DNA of 59,541 nt, from assembly GCA_018266315.1 (NCBI GenBank), contig JAFEAS010000004.1, forward strand, positions 1-59,541, written 5' to 3'. Positions 36,448 to 46,631 of the stretch are shown piece by piece. Numbering within the stretch: the first letter of the stretch is position 1; each line of letters starts with the position of its first letter. This DNA is from Chloroflexi bacterium SZAS-1 (GTDB lineage Bacteria > Chloroflexota > Chloroflexia > Chloroflexales > Roseiflexaceae). The position numbers and the translations under genes are program-made. The notes under the pieces are model-generated. The model was not told where the DNA came from, made no database searches, and saw only the letters and a program-made list of their open reading frames with translations.

Positions 36448-37311
36448 TCATGGTTGTGCAGTTGCCTCAGGCGGCGGCGTGGCCGTTGTGTCGTTACGAT
36501 AAAACGGCGTACTTGGCCGTAGATCGAGCATAGTAAAGGCGGTGTCGTTATGCAATACAGTGCCGAGTACCGCCAGCTTTTCGTCAAGATTATCGGATGT
36601 GCCAAAAATGATCGTGCGATTATCGGCAGTGGTGATGTACATATGCCGGTCGGTATTCCAGCCAATATGGCTGGGTTGCAGCCCCAGCTCGGCGGGTAAA
36701 CGCAGGCTGAGTACGCGCCCAAGCAGCAGTGCATCGCTGTCGACTATGTCATTGGGCTTGAGCGCGCGACCGCTACTATCTTCAATCACCAGCGTAGTTG
36801 TCATTGGTGCCGTGCTGTCGCTGTCGAGCACACGTCCACTCGCGTCGATTAGGTAGAGCGTGCTGCCCGATTGCCAGCGCAGCTCGGGGCGGCGCTCGCT
36901 CACCGTAATCGTCAGGCGGTCGGGCAGCGTTAGGCTGGCGCGCGCATTTTCGATATATGCGTTAGTTTTAAGCCGCGCGACAATCTGGTCGGTATCGACA
37001 AGCCAGATCGATTGACCCTGCGCGCCCGCTAAATCGGCCACAACATTGGCGTTCATTGCCTGTGTGCCATTCACATCAATCGTTTGTACGGTGAATCGCG
37101 GCGCTGTAGCGGCGTACATTAGCCCGCCAAGCCCGGCGATCAGCAGCAGCAGGCTGACTAAACGCCCACTGCTCACCCACGAGCTAACAGCGCGGCGCGG
37201 CCCAGGCCGGGTTGCGGCGGCACCGCGCGCCCGAGCTGGCGCGGTGCGTGCGCGGCGGCGGGCGGCCAGGCGTTCGCGCGTATTGGGCTGGTTGTAGTCG
37301 AATTTATCCAT
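36448..37311 (-). CDS. ftsQ: Cell division protein FtsQ/DivIB
   Basis: 287 residues. A basic, Arg/Ala-rich cytoplasmic N-terminus (to about 44), one membrane helix (LVSLLLLIAGLGGLMYAAT), a POTRA domain (FTVQTIDVNGTQAMNANVV to TVSERRPELRW) and a beta domain (VVIEDSS to LDLRPSTPF). It joins the FtsLBQ division subcomplex. A hydrophilic Thr/Pro tail closes the protein. Confidence 0.9.
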   Translation of the reverse strand: MDKFDYNQPNTRERLAARRRARTAPARARGAAATRPGPRRAVSSWVSSGRLVSLLLLIAGLGGLMYAATAPRFTVQTIDVNGTQAMNANVVADLAGAQGQSIWLVDTDQIVARLKTNAYIENARASLTLPDRLTITVSERRPELRWQSGSTLYLIDASGRVLDSDSTAPMTTTLVIEDSSGRALKPNDIVDSDALLLGRVLSLRLPAELGLQPSHIGWNTDRHMYITTADNRTIIFGTSDNLDEKLAVLGTVLHNDTAFTMLDLRPSTPFYRNDTTATPPPEATAQP

Positions 37312-37322
37312 CGTAGAGTGTT

Positions 37323-38435
37323 CTACTGTTCGCTATGTCGTTCTAAAGCCAGTTCAATCAAGCGATCGAGTAGCTGGCTGTAGCTCAGGCCGCTGGCCGC
37401 CCACATTTTGGCGTACATGCTCACCGAAGTGAAGCCGGGCATTGTATTGGCTTCGTTCAGGTAGAGCGCGCCGCTGTCTTTGTCGAGCAAGAAATCGACG
37501 CGGGCCAGGCCACTGCCATCGATCGCTTTGAAGGCGTGGATGGCGAGTTCGCGTACTTGCTCGGCTAGCGCGGCATCAATTGGGGCGGGAATTAAAATCT
37601 GCGATTCGCCGCCCAAATATTTCGCCTCGTAGTCGTACCATTCGTTTGAGGGCACTACCTCACCGGGAACGCTGGCCGCGACCTCGTCGTTGCCCAGCAC
37701 ACTAATTTCAATCTCGCGCGCATTGATGCCCTGCTCGATAACGATGCGCCGATCGTAGCGCGCTGCCTCGGTAAGCCCCTGCATAAGTGTGGCACGATCG
37801 GTCGCTTTGGTAATACCCACGCTACTGCCCATATTGGCGGGCTTGATGAACATTGGGTAGTGTAGGTGCGCTTCGATCTGTCCGGCCACATCAGTCGGGT
37901 GCTTGCGCCAATCGGCGCGCTGCACCAGCAGCCAGGGCAGCAATGGCAGCCCGGCGGCGGCAAAGGCCGCTTTCATCATGGCCTTGTCCAGGCCCACAGC
38001 AGAAGCTAGCACGCCGCAGCCCACATAGGCAACACCAGCCAGCTCCATGAGACCCTGGATGGTGCCATCCTCGCCCATCGGGCCATGCAACACCGGGAAG
38101 ATAACATCGACAGCGCCGAGTACCGATGAATGCGAGTCTGCGGCCAGGCCACTGGCTTCAACCGCCGATTCGTGTGTCACGAGTGCGTCGTCGCTCACTT
38201 CCAGCGCTTCGCTCGCAGTGCCGCCGGGTAGCTTTAGCGGGTCGGCGGCGGCAACCAGCGCGGGCATTGCGCCAGCACCCGCCAGCCAGCGCCCCTGCTT
38301 GGTGATACCAATCGGAACGACCTCGTATGTACTGCGGTCGAGGTTTTCGAGCACGGCCTGCGCCGAAATAAGCGAAACTTCGTGTTCGCCCGATTGCCCG
38401 CCGAAGAGTACCCCGACACGAATTTTATCTGCCAC
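37323..38435 (-). CDS. ddl: D-alanine--D-alanine ligase
   Basis: 370 residues, ATP-grasp. [19 protein letters not shown] (N-terminal signature), [32 protein letters not shown] and [19 protein letters not shown] (Mg/catalytic residues) are intact. It makes the D-Ala-D-Ala dipeptide used by MurF. A relatively long loop (about 75-105) distinguishes it from DdlB. It sits between murB and ftsQ, as in many dcw clusters. Confidence 0.97.
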   Translation of the reverse strand: MADKIRVGVLFGGQSGEHEVSLISAQAVLENLDRSTYEVVPIGITKQGRWLAGAGAMPALVAAADPLKLPGGTASEALEVSDDALVTHESAVEASGLAADSHSSVLGAVDVIFPVLHGPMGEDGTIQGLMELAGVAYVGCGVLASAVGLDKAMMKAAFAAAGLPLLPWLLVQRADWRKHPTDVAGQIEAHLHYPMFIKPANMGSSVGITKATDRATLMQGLTEAARYDRRIVIEQGINAREIEISVLGNDEVAASVPGEVVPSNEWYDYEAKYLGGESQILIPAPIDAALAEQVRELAIHAFKAIDGSGLARVDFLLDKDSGALYLNEANTMPGFTSVSMYAKMWAASGLSYSQLLDRLIELALERHSEQ

Positions 38436-38492
38436 AACCGTGCTCCAATTGCTATGGGTTAAGCTGTATGCGTTGGCGTGCCCACCAGCGCA

Positions 38493-39368
38493 CTAGAGAA
38501 TTTGCACTTCAAGCACTAATTCGATGCCAAACTCGCGCTGAACTCGTTCGCGTGCCAGCTCAATCAGCGCCAGGATGTCGTCGCTGCTTGCCCCGCCCAG
38601 GTTGACGATATAGTTCGCATGTTTCTGCGCAATTTCGGCCTGGCCAATGCGGGCGCCTTTCAGCCCTGCGGCCTCAATCAGGCGGCCTGCGCTGGTGCTC
38701 GGCGGGTTTTTGAAGACGCTGCCACATGATGAACCCCAGGGTGTTTTGCTTTTTCGCTCGGCTGCGGTGCGATCCATCTGTTCAGCCAGGGCCTGTCGAT
38801 CGGCGCGCTGAAGCGCGAACTCAGCGGCGAGCACGATCGGCGCTGGCTGCGTTTGCGCCGCTTTCAGCACACTGGTACGGTAGCCAAAGACGAAGCGCTC
38901 GGTCGGCCATTCTTCGATTTCGTTGCTAGCAAGCAGCCAGGCCCGCTGTAACACCCCGGCAATATCGCCGCCATAGCAGCCCGCATTGCCGAAAACAGCC
39001 CCACCAATCGTACCCGGTAGGCCCTCGGCCCATTCTAGCCCGGCCCAGCCCTGGGCCGCCAGCCGCCGCACGGTGCCAGCCATCGGTGCGCCTGCGCCAA
39101 TGTGTGCGGTAGCGCGTTCGCCCTGTGGACGAAGCTGCAAGCTGGTGTCGCGGTAGCGTAGCACCAGCCCGGCAAACCCGGCATCGCGCACGAGCAGGTT
39201 GGTGCCGCCGCCAAGCACAAACACTGGCACAGCGTGTACATGCGCCCAGGCTAATGCTTCGCGCAGCTCGTCGGCGGTGGTGGCATTGGCAAACCAGCGT
39301 GCTGGCCCGCCAATGCGCCACGAAGTGTATTTCGCCAGTGGCTCGTTTTCGATGATTGTGACGCTCAT
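38493..39368 (-). CDS. murB: UDP-N-acetylenolpyruvoylglucosamine reductase MurB
   Basis: 291 residues, type II MurB length. NTAH-like start, [13 protein letters not shown] and [16 protein letters not shown] bind [25 protein letters not shown] follows; catalytic Ser lies in [11 protein letters not shown] and the final Glu in LVLEVQIL. It reduces the enolpyruvyl group to lactyl, giving UDP-MurNAc. I start at ATG 39368; the frame extends upstream to 39497 but the extra residues are not MurB-like. Confidence 0.96.
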   Translation of the reverse strand: MSVTIIENEPLAKYTSWRIGGPARWFANATTADELREALAWAHVHAVPVFVLGGGTNLLVRDAGFAGLVLRYRDTSLQLRPQGERATAHIGAGAPMAGTVRRLAAQGWAGLEWAEGLPGTIGGAVFGNAGCYGGDIAGVLQRAWLLASNEIEEWPTERFVFGYRTSVLKAAQTQPAPIVLAAEFALQRADRQALAEQMDRTAAERKSKTPWGSSCGSVFKNPPSTSAGRLIEAAGLKGARIGQAEIAQKHANYIVNLGGASSDDILALIELARERVQREFGIELVLEVQIL

Positions 39369-39420
39369 AGCGTGTGCTGTATTCCGTGTTATTGGAATAG
39401 GCTTACCCTGTGCTCGGTAT

Positions 39421-40704
39421 TTAGTTGCGCCGCGGAATATGCCCGCTGCGAATTCGTTCGCGCAGCTCGGCGGCTTCGTCGGCATGGTGCAGGGCATCGC
39501 GTATCTTCAGCGCTTCGACCCAGTAGGTATTTGCCTGCTCGCGGCGCCCTTCTTCATAGGCCAGGTCGCCGCTGTACGTAAGCGCGCGCGTTAGCCCCAG
39601 CTGATCATTGTCGCGGCGGGTCACGGCAACAGCGCGGGTGTAGCAGCTGCGCGCCAGCTCAAATTTACGCTGTGCGCGGGACGCATTGCCCAGGTGCAGC
39701 AAGGCGATGCCCTGGCCGCGCGGGTTTTGTATCTGCTCTTCGAGCGTGAGTGCCTGCTGCAACTCTTCGGCAGCCTCGCCATAGCGCTCAAGGCGCTGCA
39801 AGATCATGCCAATGACGGTGTGCGAACGCGCTTGCCCAACCACATCGTTGATCTGCTGGCGTAGTTCCAGGCTTTCCTTGGCATCGGTAAGTGCGTCGTT
39901 CGGCTTGCCCTGCGCCAGGCGCGAAAGTGCGATTTTGTCGCGTAGCATTGCCTGCCCAAGTAAGCTGCCGCGTCCCTGTTCCAGGCTGAGCGAGCGCAGG
40001 TAGAACGACATTGCTTCGCGGCTTGCCCCCAGGATGCGGTAAATATCGCCAATACTACTGAACACCCGCGCCAGCAATAATCGCCCGTCGTACTGTTCTG
40101 ATTCTTCTTGTGCCAGCTGAAGCTCCTGAAGTGCCTCGAGGTGGCGGCCTTGCAGCTGATGCACTTTTGCTAGGTGCAACCGAGACTCGGCTTCCAGCTC
40201 ACTCAGATCGTCAGTAGAAGCCAGGTTACGTGCCTGCTGTAACACTACTTCGGCGCTGGTGAGCTGGCCTAGCTCGCGTTGCATACGACCGACCGAAAGG
40301 TAAGCGCGAATGGTTGCTTCGTTGTTGCCTCGCGCCTGGGCAATCCCCAGCATACGCCGGGCATAATCAAGCCCTTCGCGGTACTGCCCGCCGAATTCGA
40401 GCACCGCCAGCGCCATTGCGTAAGCGCGCAGATCATAGTGGGAGCGCTGCTCGTTATTCAGTCGCTCAATCAGCGTCAGGGCACGCTCAGTCCAACGCCG
40501 GGCCGAGGTGAAATCGAGGCGCGTCATCCGCGCCTCGGTGATTTCTAGAATCGCTTCAACTGCTTCTGCATATGCTCCTGCCTGTTCCCAATGCCAGGCC
40601 AGGGCCTCGCGCCAATCTTGTGGCGCGTGCGGGCTATTTGTGTAGCGCGCCATCAGCCCCTCGGCAGTGCGGCGATGGAAGGTTGCATTATCTTCAGTCG
40701 TCAC
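39421..40704 (-). CDS. Tetratricopeptide-repeat protein inside the dcw cluster
   Basis: 427 residues, nearly all helical. TPR units are seen from about residue 90 to 400, for example LHLAKVHQLQGRHLEALQEL, RVFSSIGDIYRILGASREAM, HTVIGMILQRLERYGEAAEE and IALLHLGNASRAQRKFELAR. No signal peptide, membrane helix or enzymatic domain. TPRs mediate protein-protein contacts; the position between murB and murC suggests a scaffold for wall synthesis, but a transcription-linked passenger is equally possible. Confidence 0.85.
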   Translation of the reverse strand: MTTEDNATFHRRTAEGLMARYTNSPHAPQDWREALAWHWEQAGAYAEAVEAILEITEARMTRLDFTSARRWTERALTLIERLNNEQRSHYDLRAYAMALAVLEFGGQYREGLDYARRMLGIAQARGNNEATIRAYLSVGRMQRELGQLTSAEVVLQQARNLASTDDLSELEAESRLHLAKVHQLQGRHLEALQELQLAQEESEQYDGRLLLARVFSSIGDIYRILGASREAMSFYLRSLSLEQGRGSLLGQAMLRDKIALSRLAQGKPNDALTDAKESLELRQQINDVVGQARSHTVIGMILQRLERYGEAAEELQQALTLEEQIQNPRGQGIALLHLGNASRAQRKFELARSCYTRAVAVTRRDNDQLGLTRALTYSGDLAYEEGRREQANTYWVEALKIRDALHHADEAAELRERIRSGHIPRRN

Positions 40705-40799
40705 GCTTCGCTCATTTCTCGAATATCGCGCTGCTCAAGCATAGCAGATGAAGTACGATCGACCGTAATAGGCTGGGTCTGTCCGTGTTTTTACTATCG

Positions 40800-42227
40800 C
40801 TACCCTTCGTGTGCCGAGAGTACCGCCTGGGTTTGTAAATCGCTAAGGATCTGTTCGCCGACCAGGTAGCCGTCGCCTGCGCCGAGCGTTAGTATCACAT
40901 CGCCTGGCCGCATGAGACTCCGAAGCGCTGCGGCGGCCTGTTCCAGGCTACCAACAGCGTGCGCCTGTGGATGTGCGAGGCGCTGTGCGACCAGAGCGCT
41001 ATCGAGCCCGAGCGTATCGGTTTCGCGGGCGGCATAGATATCGCCTACCAGCACCACATCGGCGTCAGCGAAGGCGCTAGCCCAATCGGCCAGCAGCGCG
41101 CTTGTGCGCGAGTAGGTATGCGGCTGGAAGTAGGCAATAATTCGTCGATTACCGTAGCGACTACGGGCCGCTGCCAGGGTAGCGCGTGCCTCACTCGGGT
41201 GGTGCGCGTAATCGTCTACCACCGTAACGCCACCAGCCTCACCCTTTAGCTCGAAGCGCCTGCGTGTACCGCGATAGCCTGCGAGCGCGGCAATTGCCTG
41301 CGCTGGTGCTACCCCGGCTGCATGTAATGCGGCGATCGCCGCCAGGGAATTGCGAACATTATGCGTGCCGCTGAGCTGAATACGGCATGGTTCCAGGCTA
41401 CGTGTCGAGAGCGTCTGTCGATCGTACCGCCATATGTCAAAGCTTGTACCTGTGGCGTCGCTGCGTACATTTGCCGCCATCCAATCGAGCAATGTCCGGC
41501 GGCACGACACCGGGTCGCGCCATACGTTATCGTCGATGCCATACTGTTGCGCGGCAGGTTGTGCCAATGCGCGCTGCACGCCTGGGTCGTCGCCACACAT
41601 AATCAAGTTGTGCGGGTGGGCCATGGCTTCGGCAAATGTGCGAAATGCCGCATCATACTCCGCTTCATCTGGATAGATGTCTACATGATCAAGTTCGATA
41701 TTGGTGATGACCGCAATCTGCGGTGTCAGGGCTAGAAAGGTGCGATCATATTCATCGGCCTCGATAACCAGCGGCGCGGTTGGGTTGCCCCAGCGAGCAT
41801 TGCGCGGTAGATCGGGTGCCTCGCCGCCGAGCAAAAAGCCAGGGTCGAAGCCAGCGTTGAGCAGACCAAGCGCGATCATTGCCGTTGTAGTAGTTTTACC
41901 GTGCGTACCCGCCACCGCAATGATTGAGCGCTGCGCCGACCAGGCGCGCCACAGGTCGGCCCGTTTCAAAATCGGCAGCCCAGCCGCCTCGGCGGCAGCA
42001 ACCTCGGGGTGGTGCGGGCGAACCGCCGAGGTGATAACTATCGCATCGGCACCTACCACATGCTCGGCGGCGTGGCCCTGCAAAATCGCCGCCCCGCGCG
42101 CTGCCAGCGCTTCGGCCAGGGCATTCCGCTGCAAGTCTGAACCGCTCACGGTATGCCCTTGGTCGAGCAGCACATGCGCAATGGCGCTCATTCCTGCTCC
42201 CGCAATCCCGACAATATGGTAGTGCAT
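40800..42227 (-). CDS. murC: UDP-N-acetylmuramate--L-alanine ligase MurC
   Basis: About 475 residues. N-terminal MHYHIVGIAGAGMSAIAHVL, Walker-type GTHGKTTTTAM, EADEYDRTF, NIELDHVDIYPDE and C-terminal DDYAHHPSEARATLAAAR are intact. It adds L-Ala to UDP-MurNAc. Start at ATG 42227, 11 bases beyond the upstream gene's stop codon. The upstream neighbour is an unknown 5-TM protein, not murG. Confidence 0.97.
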   Translation of the reverse strand: MHYHIVGIAGAGMSAIAHVLLDQGHTVSGSDLQRNALAEALAARGAAILQGHAAEHVVGADAIVITSAVRPHHPEVAAAEAAGLPILKRADLWRAWSAQRSIIAVAGTHGKTTTTAMIALGLLNAGFDPGFLLGGEAPDLPRNARWGNPTAPLVIEADEYDRTFLALTPQIAVITNIELDHVDIYPDEAEYDAAFRTFAEAMAHPHNLIMCGDDPGVQRALAQPAAQQYGIDDNVWRDPVSCRRTLLDWMAANVRSDATGTSFDIWRYDRQTLSTRSLEPCRIQLSGTHNVRNSLAAIAALHAAGVAPAQAIAALAGYRGTRRRFELKGEAGGVTVVDDYAHHPSEARATLAAARSRYGNRRIIAYFQPHTYSRTSALLADWASAFADADVVLVGDIYAARETDTLGLDSALVAQRLAHPQAHAVGSLEQAAAALRSLMRPGDVILTLGAGDGYLVGEQILSDLQTQAVLSAHEG

Positions 42228-42238
42228 AGCGCCTGCTG

Positions 42239-42868
42239 TTACGCTTTCCACACACGGTTAAACCGTAGCAGAATAATCACTATTAGTAGAATTAGAAATG
42301 CCCCAATCATCGAAGGAATAACCGAAGCGTAGTTTGGTAGCCCGGTGAGTGCGCTTGAAATCAGTCCACCCTGATTTAGCGACTCGGGCGCTGCTTCCCA
42401 GAACGATGAGGCTGCGCTAATGCCTAGCACCCCAATATACAACCCGGCAAGCAAGCCTAGCAGACGCATATTCTGCGCCTTATCATTGGGCTTGAGCGGT
42501 GAGCCTTCCCACGGCCAGGCATAGGCAATTCCTACTGCGAGAAGCGCTACAAACACCAGCACGCGTAGCAGCAGCGGTGCCTGGAAATTATCGGGGATCA
42601 GCGGTGGCAGCGCATCAACCGTTACCGGGTCGCGGCCAAGCGCGAAGGCTACGAGTTTAGGGCCATTGCTGTAAAAACGATTCAGCAGGCCAACGACGAA
42701 ATTTCCACCTTGTACCGTAAGCAAGTAGCCAATCGTAATAAAAACTGCAATACTAAGCATGTAGCGGAAGCCTTTGCGCCAGCCCAGCGCCGCCAGCCCG
42801 ATCAGGATGGCGTAGGTGACGATGGAGCTTCCCAGGTTGATGATAATCAAGCCGTTGTCTGTAGTCAT
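42239..42868 (-). CDS. Five-helix membrane protein of unknown function in the dcw cluster
   Basis: 209 residues with about five membrane helices (YAILIGLAALGW, MLSIAVFITIGYLLTV, RVLVFVALLAVGIAYAW, LLGLLAGLYIGVLGI, MIGAFLILLIVIILL) and two outer loops. No family is recognised; it faintly resembles CvpA-type proteins in size and helix count. It occupies the place of murG between ftsW and murC, yet has no nucleotide-sugar fold. Confidence 0.65.
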   Translation of the reverse strand: MTTDNGLIIINLGSSIVTYAILIGLAALGWRKGFRYMLSIAVFITIGYLLTVQGGNFVVGLLNRFYSNGPKLVAFALGRDPVTVDALPPLIPDNFQAPLLLRVLVFVALLAVGIAYAWPWEGSPLKPNDKAQNMRLLGLLAGLYIGVLGISAASSFWEAAPESLNQGGLISSALTGLPNYASVIPSMIGAFLILLIVIILLRFNRVWKA

Positions 42869-42988
42869 GCTGGGCTTCTCCTGGTTGCCAGATTACATCG
42901 CACCTGGGCCAAACGATGCACGGCGCTCGGTAGGTGCAAAATTTCTCTTTCAACGACGTCCATACTCATAGTGTGTACCAGGGTTTGG

Positions 42989-44266
42989 TTACCGTACCCG
43001 GCGGGCGCTGCGACGCGCTGTGCCAATCGCGCCGCGTGTACTACGCCGCCCATTTCCCAGGCTGGGTCGCCGTGGCCGCCACCACTCGGCCAGGCGCGCG
43101 CGCAGCGCAATGGGTGGGCGTCGCAGCACGCGTGGAGTGTCTTCAACCTGCTCGCGCGGGCGTTCGACTTGATGCCGCGAGATGCTGAGCAAGATACCTG
43201 CTGCAACCATACACATAATCAGCGATGAGCTACCATAACTGATAAACGGTAGCGTTAAGCCAGTGAACGGAATGAGCGTTGTTACAACCGCCATATTGAT
43301 CAGCGCCTGAAACACGAGCCAGCCAGTGATGCCGGTTGCAAGCAACGCTGCGAATGGGTCGGGGGCGCGCCCGGCGATGCGCAGCCCGCGATAGGCGATA
43401 ACCAGGAAACAGCCGACCACGAACAGCGTGCCAATCAGCCCGAATTCCTCGCCGATTACTGCGAAAATTGCGTCGGTGTGGGCCTGGGCAAGCCATAAGA
43501 ATTTTTGCCGCCCCTGCCCGAGCCCTACGCCGAAGATGCCGCCGCTGCCAAGAGCGTAGAGCCCGTGAGCGGGCTGCCACCCGGCGCCCAAATAATTCGA
43601 AAAGGGGTCGAGCCAGGCCGCGATACGTTTCACGCGAAAAGGCGCGACTTTTACCATTGCCCAGAAGGCTCCGCCCGATACGAGTGTTGCTGCCAGAATA
43701 TGCAGCGGGTTCGCGCCAGCAGTGAAGTAGACAATGCCAGCGATGGCAATCATCACAATTGTGGTGCCAAGGTCGCCCTCAAGCATCACCAGGCCACAGA
43801 TAATGCCGAGCATAACGGCAAATGGCAGCAGACCATAGCTGACGTTATCGAGCTTTTCACCTCGCCGCGAGAGCCAGTCGGCGAAGTAGACGATCATAGC
43901 TAGCTTGGCGATTTCCGACGGCTGCATGCTGAAGAAGCCAATTCTGATCCAGCTGCGGGCGTTATTAACTTCGGTAATATCGGTGGGGAGCACGAGTACA
44001 ACCAGCAATAGCACCAGTGCCGCCGCAATTAAATGTACCGAGTACGTGCGCCAGAAGCGATAGTCGATCCGTTGCGCTACGAGCAGCCCGATGGTTCCGA
44101 TGATGACGCCGGTGAGCTGGCGGAGCGTGTAGTACAGCTGGTTCCCATGATGTGTGAACGCATCGACGAACGAGGCGCTGTAGACCATCACCAGGCCCAG
44201 CGGTACCAATATGCCAACCGCCGTGAGCAGCGGGTAATCGGGCTTGCGTTTGGAGGTGTCGAACAT
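42989..44266 (-). CDS. ftsW: Lipid II glycosyltransferase FtsW (SEDS)
   Basis: 425 residues. Ten membrane helices, with the SEDS motifs LGDLG-like EGDLGTTIVM, WLDPFSNYLGAGWQ, GLGQGRQKFLWLAQAHTDAIF and a closing INMAVVTTLIPFTGLTLPF and SYGSSSLI. It polymerises septal glycan with FtsI. A long Arg-rich cytoplasmic tail (about 375-425, with several RR clusters) is unusual and could bind nucleic acid, lipid heads or a partner. Confidence 0.95.
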   Translation of the reverse strand: MFDTSKRKPDYPLLTAVGILVPLGLVMVYSASFVDAFTHHGNQLYYTLRQLTGVIIGTIGLLVAQRIDYRFWRTYSVHLIAAALVLLLVVLVLPTDITEVNNARSWIRIGFFSMQPSEIAKLAMIVYFADWLSRRGEKLDNVSYGLLPFAVMLGIICGLVMLEGDLGTTIVMIAIAGIVYFTAGANPLHILAATLVSGGAFWAMVKVAPFRVKRIAAWLDPFSNYLGAGWQPAHGLYALGSGGIFGVGLGQGRQKFLWLAQAHTDAIFAVIGEEFGLIGTLFVVGCFLVIAYRGLRIAGRAPDPFAALLATGITGWLVFQALINMAVVTTLIPFTGLTLPFISYGSSSLIMCMVAAGILLSISRHQVERPREQVEDTPRVLRRPPIALRARLAEWWRPRRPSLGNGRRSTRGAIGTARRSARRVR

Positions 44267-44319
44267 AGCTATATCCTACGTTTGCCATATGTGGCTGCAA
44301 TACCACGGCATGCCAGCGC

Positions 44320-45159
44320 TTAGAGCGGCGGTTGAATGGTTGCAACCAGCGCAACCAGGACGGCCAGTATTCCCAGTACGCCAACCCAACCCCACAGCAG
44401 ACTGCGGCGTACAATCTGAGGCGGGTACAGTCGTTCGTCAACCTCAAAGCGCGGGGCGAGGAGCCAGCCCACTAGCGCACCGCCGATCAATCCGCCTATA
44501 TGTGCATAGTTATCGATACGTGGCGTGCTAAAGCCGATAAACAGATTGATCATAATCACGGTAATCAGGCTGCCGAGCTGCTGCCGCGATATTTCGCCGA
44601 GTAGCTTCCGCGAGACATAATAGAAGATGGCTAGCCCGCCAATCAGCCCAAAAATCGCGCCCGATGCGCCAACCGCCGGGTAGGGTGAGCGCAAGTACGA
44701 TGCTACGCCACCGGCCAAGCCCGCCAGAAAATACAAGATTAAGAAGCGCGGCGTGCCATAAATGCGTTCGCTTTCAGGCCCAAGCACGTATAGCGCCCAG
44801 GCATTGAAGCCAATATGGAGCAGCCCACTATGCAAAAACATTGATGTCAGGAAGCGATAGTATTGTCCATCGCTAATGGTCTGATTCTCTTTTTGCCCGA
44901 GCGCCAGGATCAGATCGTTAATCGGGTAGCCGCCAACGCTTACCCCAACCAGCTGCAAAACGGTTGGAATGATGAAAATGCCAATATTGAGTGCGAGTAG
45001 CACCCACACCGCGCGCGCCGGGCGCAGCGGCAGCCGCAGCGCGTAAGGCTGTGGCTGTGGCACAACTGGCTGTGCTTCACCATATACCGGCGGCTCGTCG
45101 TTACGCTGCGGCCCCAAAGCCGGGTGCAAGTCGTTTTTGTTTTGCTCAGGTTCTGTCAT
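44320..45159 (-). CDS. Rhomboid-family intramembrane serine protease
   Basis: 279 residues. After a 45-residue polar, Pro-rich cytoplasmic N-terminus come six helices. The catalytic Ser is in GASGAIFGLIGG, the catalytic His in NYAHIGGLIGGALVG, and HSGLLHIGFNAWALY supplies the oxyanion/His-x3-Asn region. It cleaves a membrane substrate; none is known here. Located between murD and ftsW, so regulation of division or wall proteins is a reasonable guess. Confidence 0.9.
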   Translation of the reverse strand: MTEPEQNKNDLHPALGPQRNDEPPVYGEAQPVVPQPQPYALRLPLRPARAVWVLLALNIGIFIIPTVLQLVGVSVGGYPINDLILALGQKENQTISDGQYYRFLTSMFLHSGLLHIGFNAWALYVLGPESERIYGTPRFLILYFLAGLAGGVASYLRSPYPAVGASGAIFGLIGGLAIFYYVSRKLLGEISRQQLGSLITVIMINLFIGFSTPRIDNYAHIGGLIGGALVGWLLAPRFEVDERLYPPQIVRRSLLWGWVGVLGILAVLVALVATIQPPL

Positions 45160-45201
45160 AGTACAAACGGTTCGTTTCGAGCCACCAATGCAATGAGCCG
45201 C

Positions 45202-46578
45202 TCAAAACTGTGCGACGATGCGGCGGAATTCTTCGCCGCGATGAAATTCATTACGGAACATTCCGAAGCTGGCACAGCCAGGCGCGAGTAACACTACATC
45301 GCCTGGGGCGGCTAGCGCACGCGCGGCGGCTATTGCCTGCGCAAAATCGTTGTACGGGCCATGAACTAGGTGGCCTGCCGCCTGTGGGTGTTCAAATTGA
45401 CCGAGCGCCGTGTGTAATTTCCCGGTGGCCGTCCCTTCAAGCAGCACAACTGCTTTGGCACGCGCGGCAATTGCCTGCGCAAAGTTGCTGAGCGGCAAGT
45501 TTTTATCTGCACCACCAGCAATTAGCACAATCGGTGCATCGAAGCTGTGCAGCGCAGCAATTGCCGCCTCGGGCGCGGTGGCAGCAGTATCGTTGATATA
45601 GCGCACGCCATCGAGCTCGCGCACAAATTCCAGCCGATGCTCAACCCCGCCGAAGCTGCGAACGGCGTTGCGAATATTCGCGCTGGTAACGCCAAACGCC
45701 TGCGCCAAAGTTGCCGCCGCCGTCACATTCGCCAGGTTATGCGCGCCTGCCAGCGGAATTTCACTACGCGCGAGCAGCTCATTACCGAGCCATACGCCTT
45801 CAGCATCGTAGCCGCTGGCACCGGCGGGCAACCCGGCGCGCTTGCCGAACCAGGCCACCTGGGCGGGCGCAGCGCTAGCCCAACTCGCCACAATTGGGTC
45901 GTCATGGTTCAGCACAACCACATCATCAGCCGATTGCCAGCGGAAAATCGCCTGTTTCGCCGCACCGTAGGCTTCCATCGAACCGTAGCGATCAAGATGA
46001 TCGGGCGAGAGGTTTGTCACTGCGGCCAGGGGTGGGCTGAGCTGTACCTCGTCCAGCCCCTCAAGCTGCCAGCTCGAAAGTTCCAGTACCACCGGTGTGT
46101 CTGGCGTCATGCGCGGCAGCGCCTCAAGCGCCGAAATGCGCAGGTTGCCGGCCACCACGGTATCGGGGTATTGCTCGCGTAGCATTGCCGCGGTGAGCAG
46201 TGTGGTGGTAGTTTTGCCTTTAGTGCCGGTAATGCCGAGAATCGGGCCGGGGCAGAGTCGGAAGAACAGCGTCATCTCCATCTCGATGGTTGCGCCAGCA
46301 GCGCGCGCGATCTGCAAGAAGCGCGACTCGCGTGGGACGCCGGGGTTGCGCACAACTATATCGGTGGAGCGGAAATCGGCCTCGTCGTGATGGCCGAGCA
46401 CGAAGCGGATAGAGCGACCGGCCAGGGCATCGAGCGATGGTTGCAGCAATTCGGGGCCGCGCAAATCGGTGACGGTGACACTTGCGCCGTGGTCGGCGAG
46501 AAAGCGCGCGACGCCTAACCCGCCGCCGTGAACGCCCAGACCCATAACCAGTGCGCGTTTGCCGCGTAAATCCATCAT
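45202..46578 (-). CDS. murD: UDP-N-acetylmuramoylalanine--D-glutamate ligase MurD
   Basis: 458 residues. [20 protein letters not shown] (UDP binding), [11 protein letters not shown] (ATP), [26 protein letters not shown] and [17 protein letters not shown] are typical. Adds D-Glu to UDP-MurNAc-L-Ala. Normal length. Confidence 0.97.
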   Translation of the reverse strand: MMDLRGKRALVMGLGVHGGGLGVARFLADHGASVTVTDLRGPELLQPSLDALAGRSIRFVLGHHDEADFRSTDIVVRNPGVPRESRFLQIARAAGATIEMEMTLFFRLCPGPILGITGTKGKTTTTLLTAAMLREQYPDTVVAGNLRISALEALPRMTPDTPVVLELSSWQLEGLDEVQLSPPLAAVTNLSPDHLDRYGSMEAYGAAKQAIFRWQSADDVVVLNHDDPIVASWASAAPAQVAWFGKRAGLPAGASGYDAEGVWLGNELLARSEIPLAGAHNLANVTAAATLAQAFGVTSANIRNAVRSFGGVEHRLEFVRELDGVRYINDTAATAPEAAIAALHSFDAPIVLIAGGADKNLPLSNFAQAIAARAKAVVLLEGTATGKLHTALGQFEHPQAAGHLVHGPYNDFAQAIAAARALAAPGDVVLLAPGCASFGMFRNEFHRGEEFRRIVAQF

Positions 46579-46631
46579 ACCTGCCGTTTGCCAAGGTGGG
46601 CGGCGACACAGATGTCACCGGATGTACTGGC

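Noticed and set aside
39369..39497. N-terminal extension of MurB
   Set aside because: The 43 extra residues have no MurB similarity and reach into the TPR gene end.
42869..42988. Possible murG remnant between ftsW and the 5-TM gene
   Set aside because: Only 120 bases, with no MurG-like translation on either strand.
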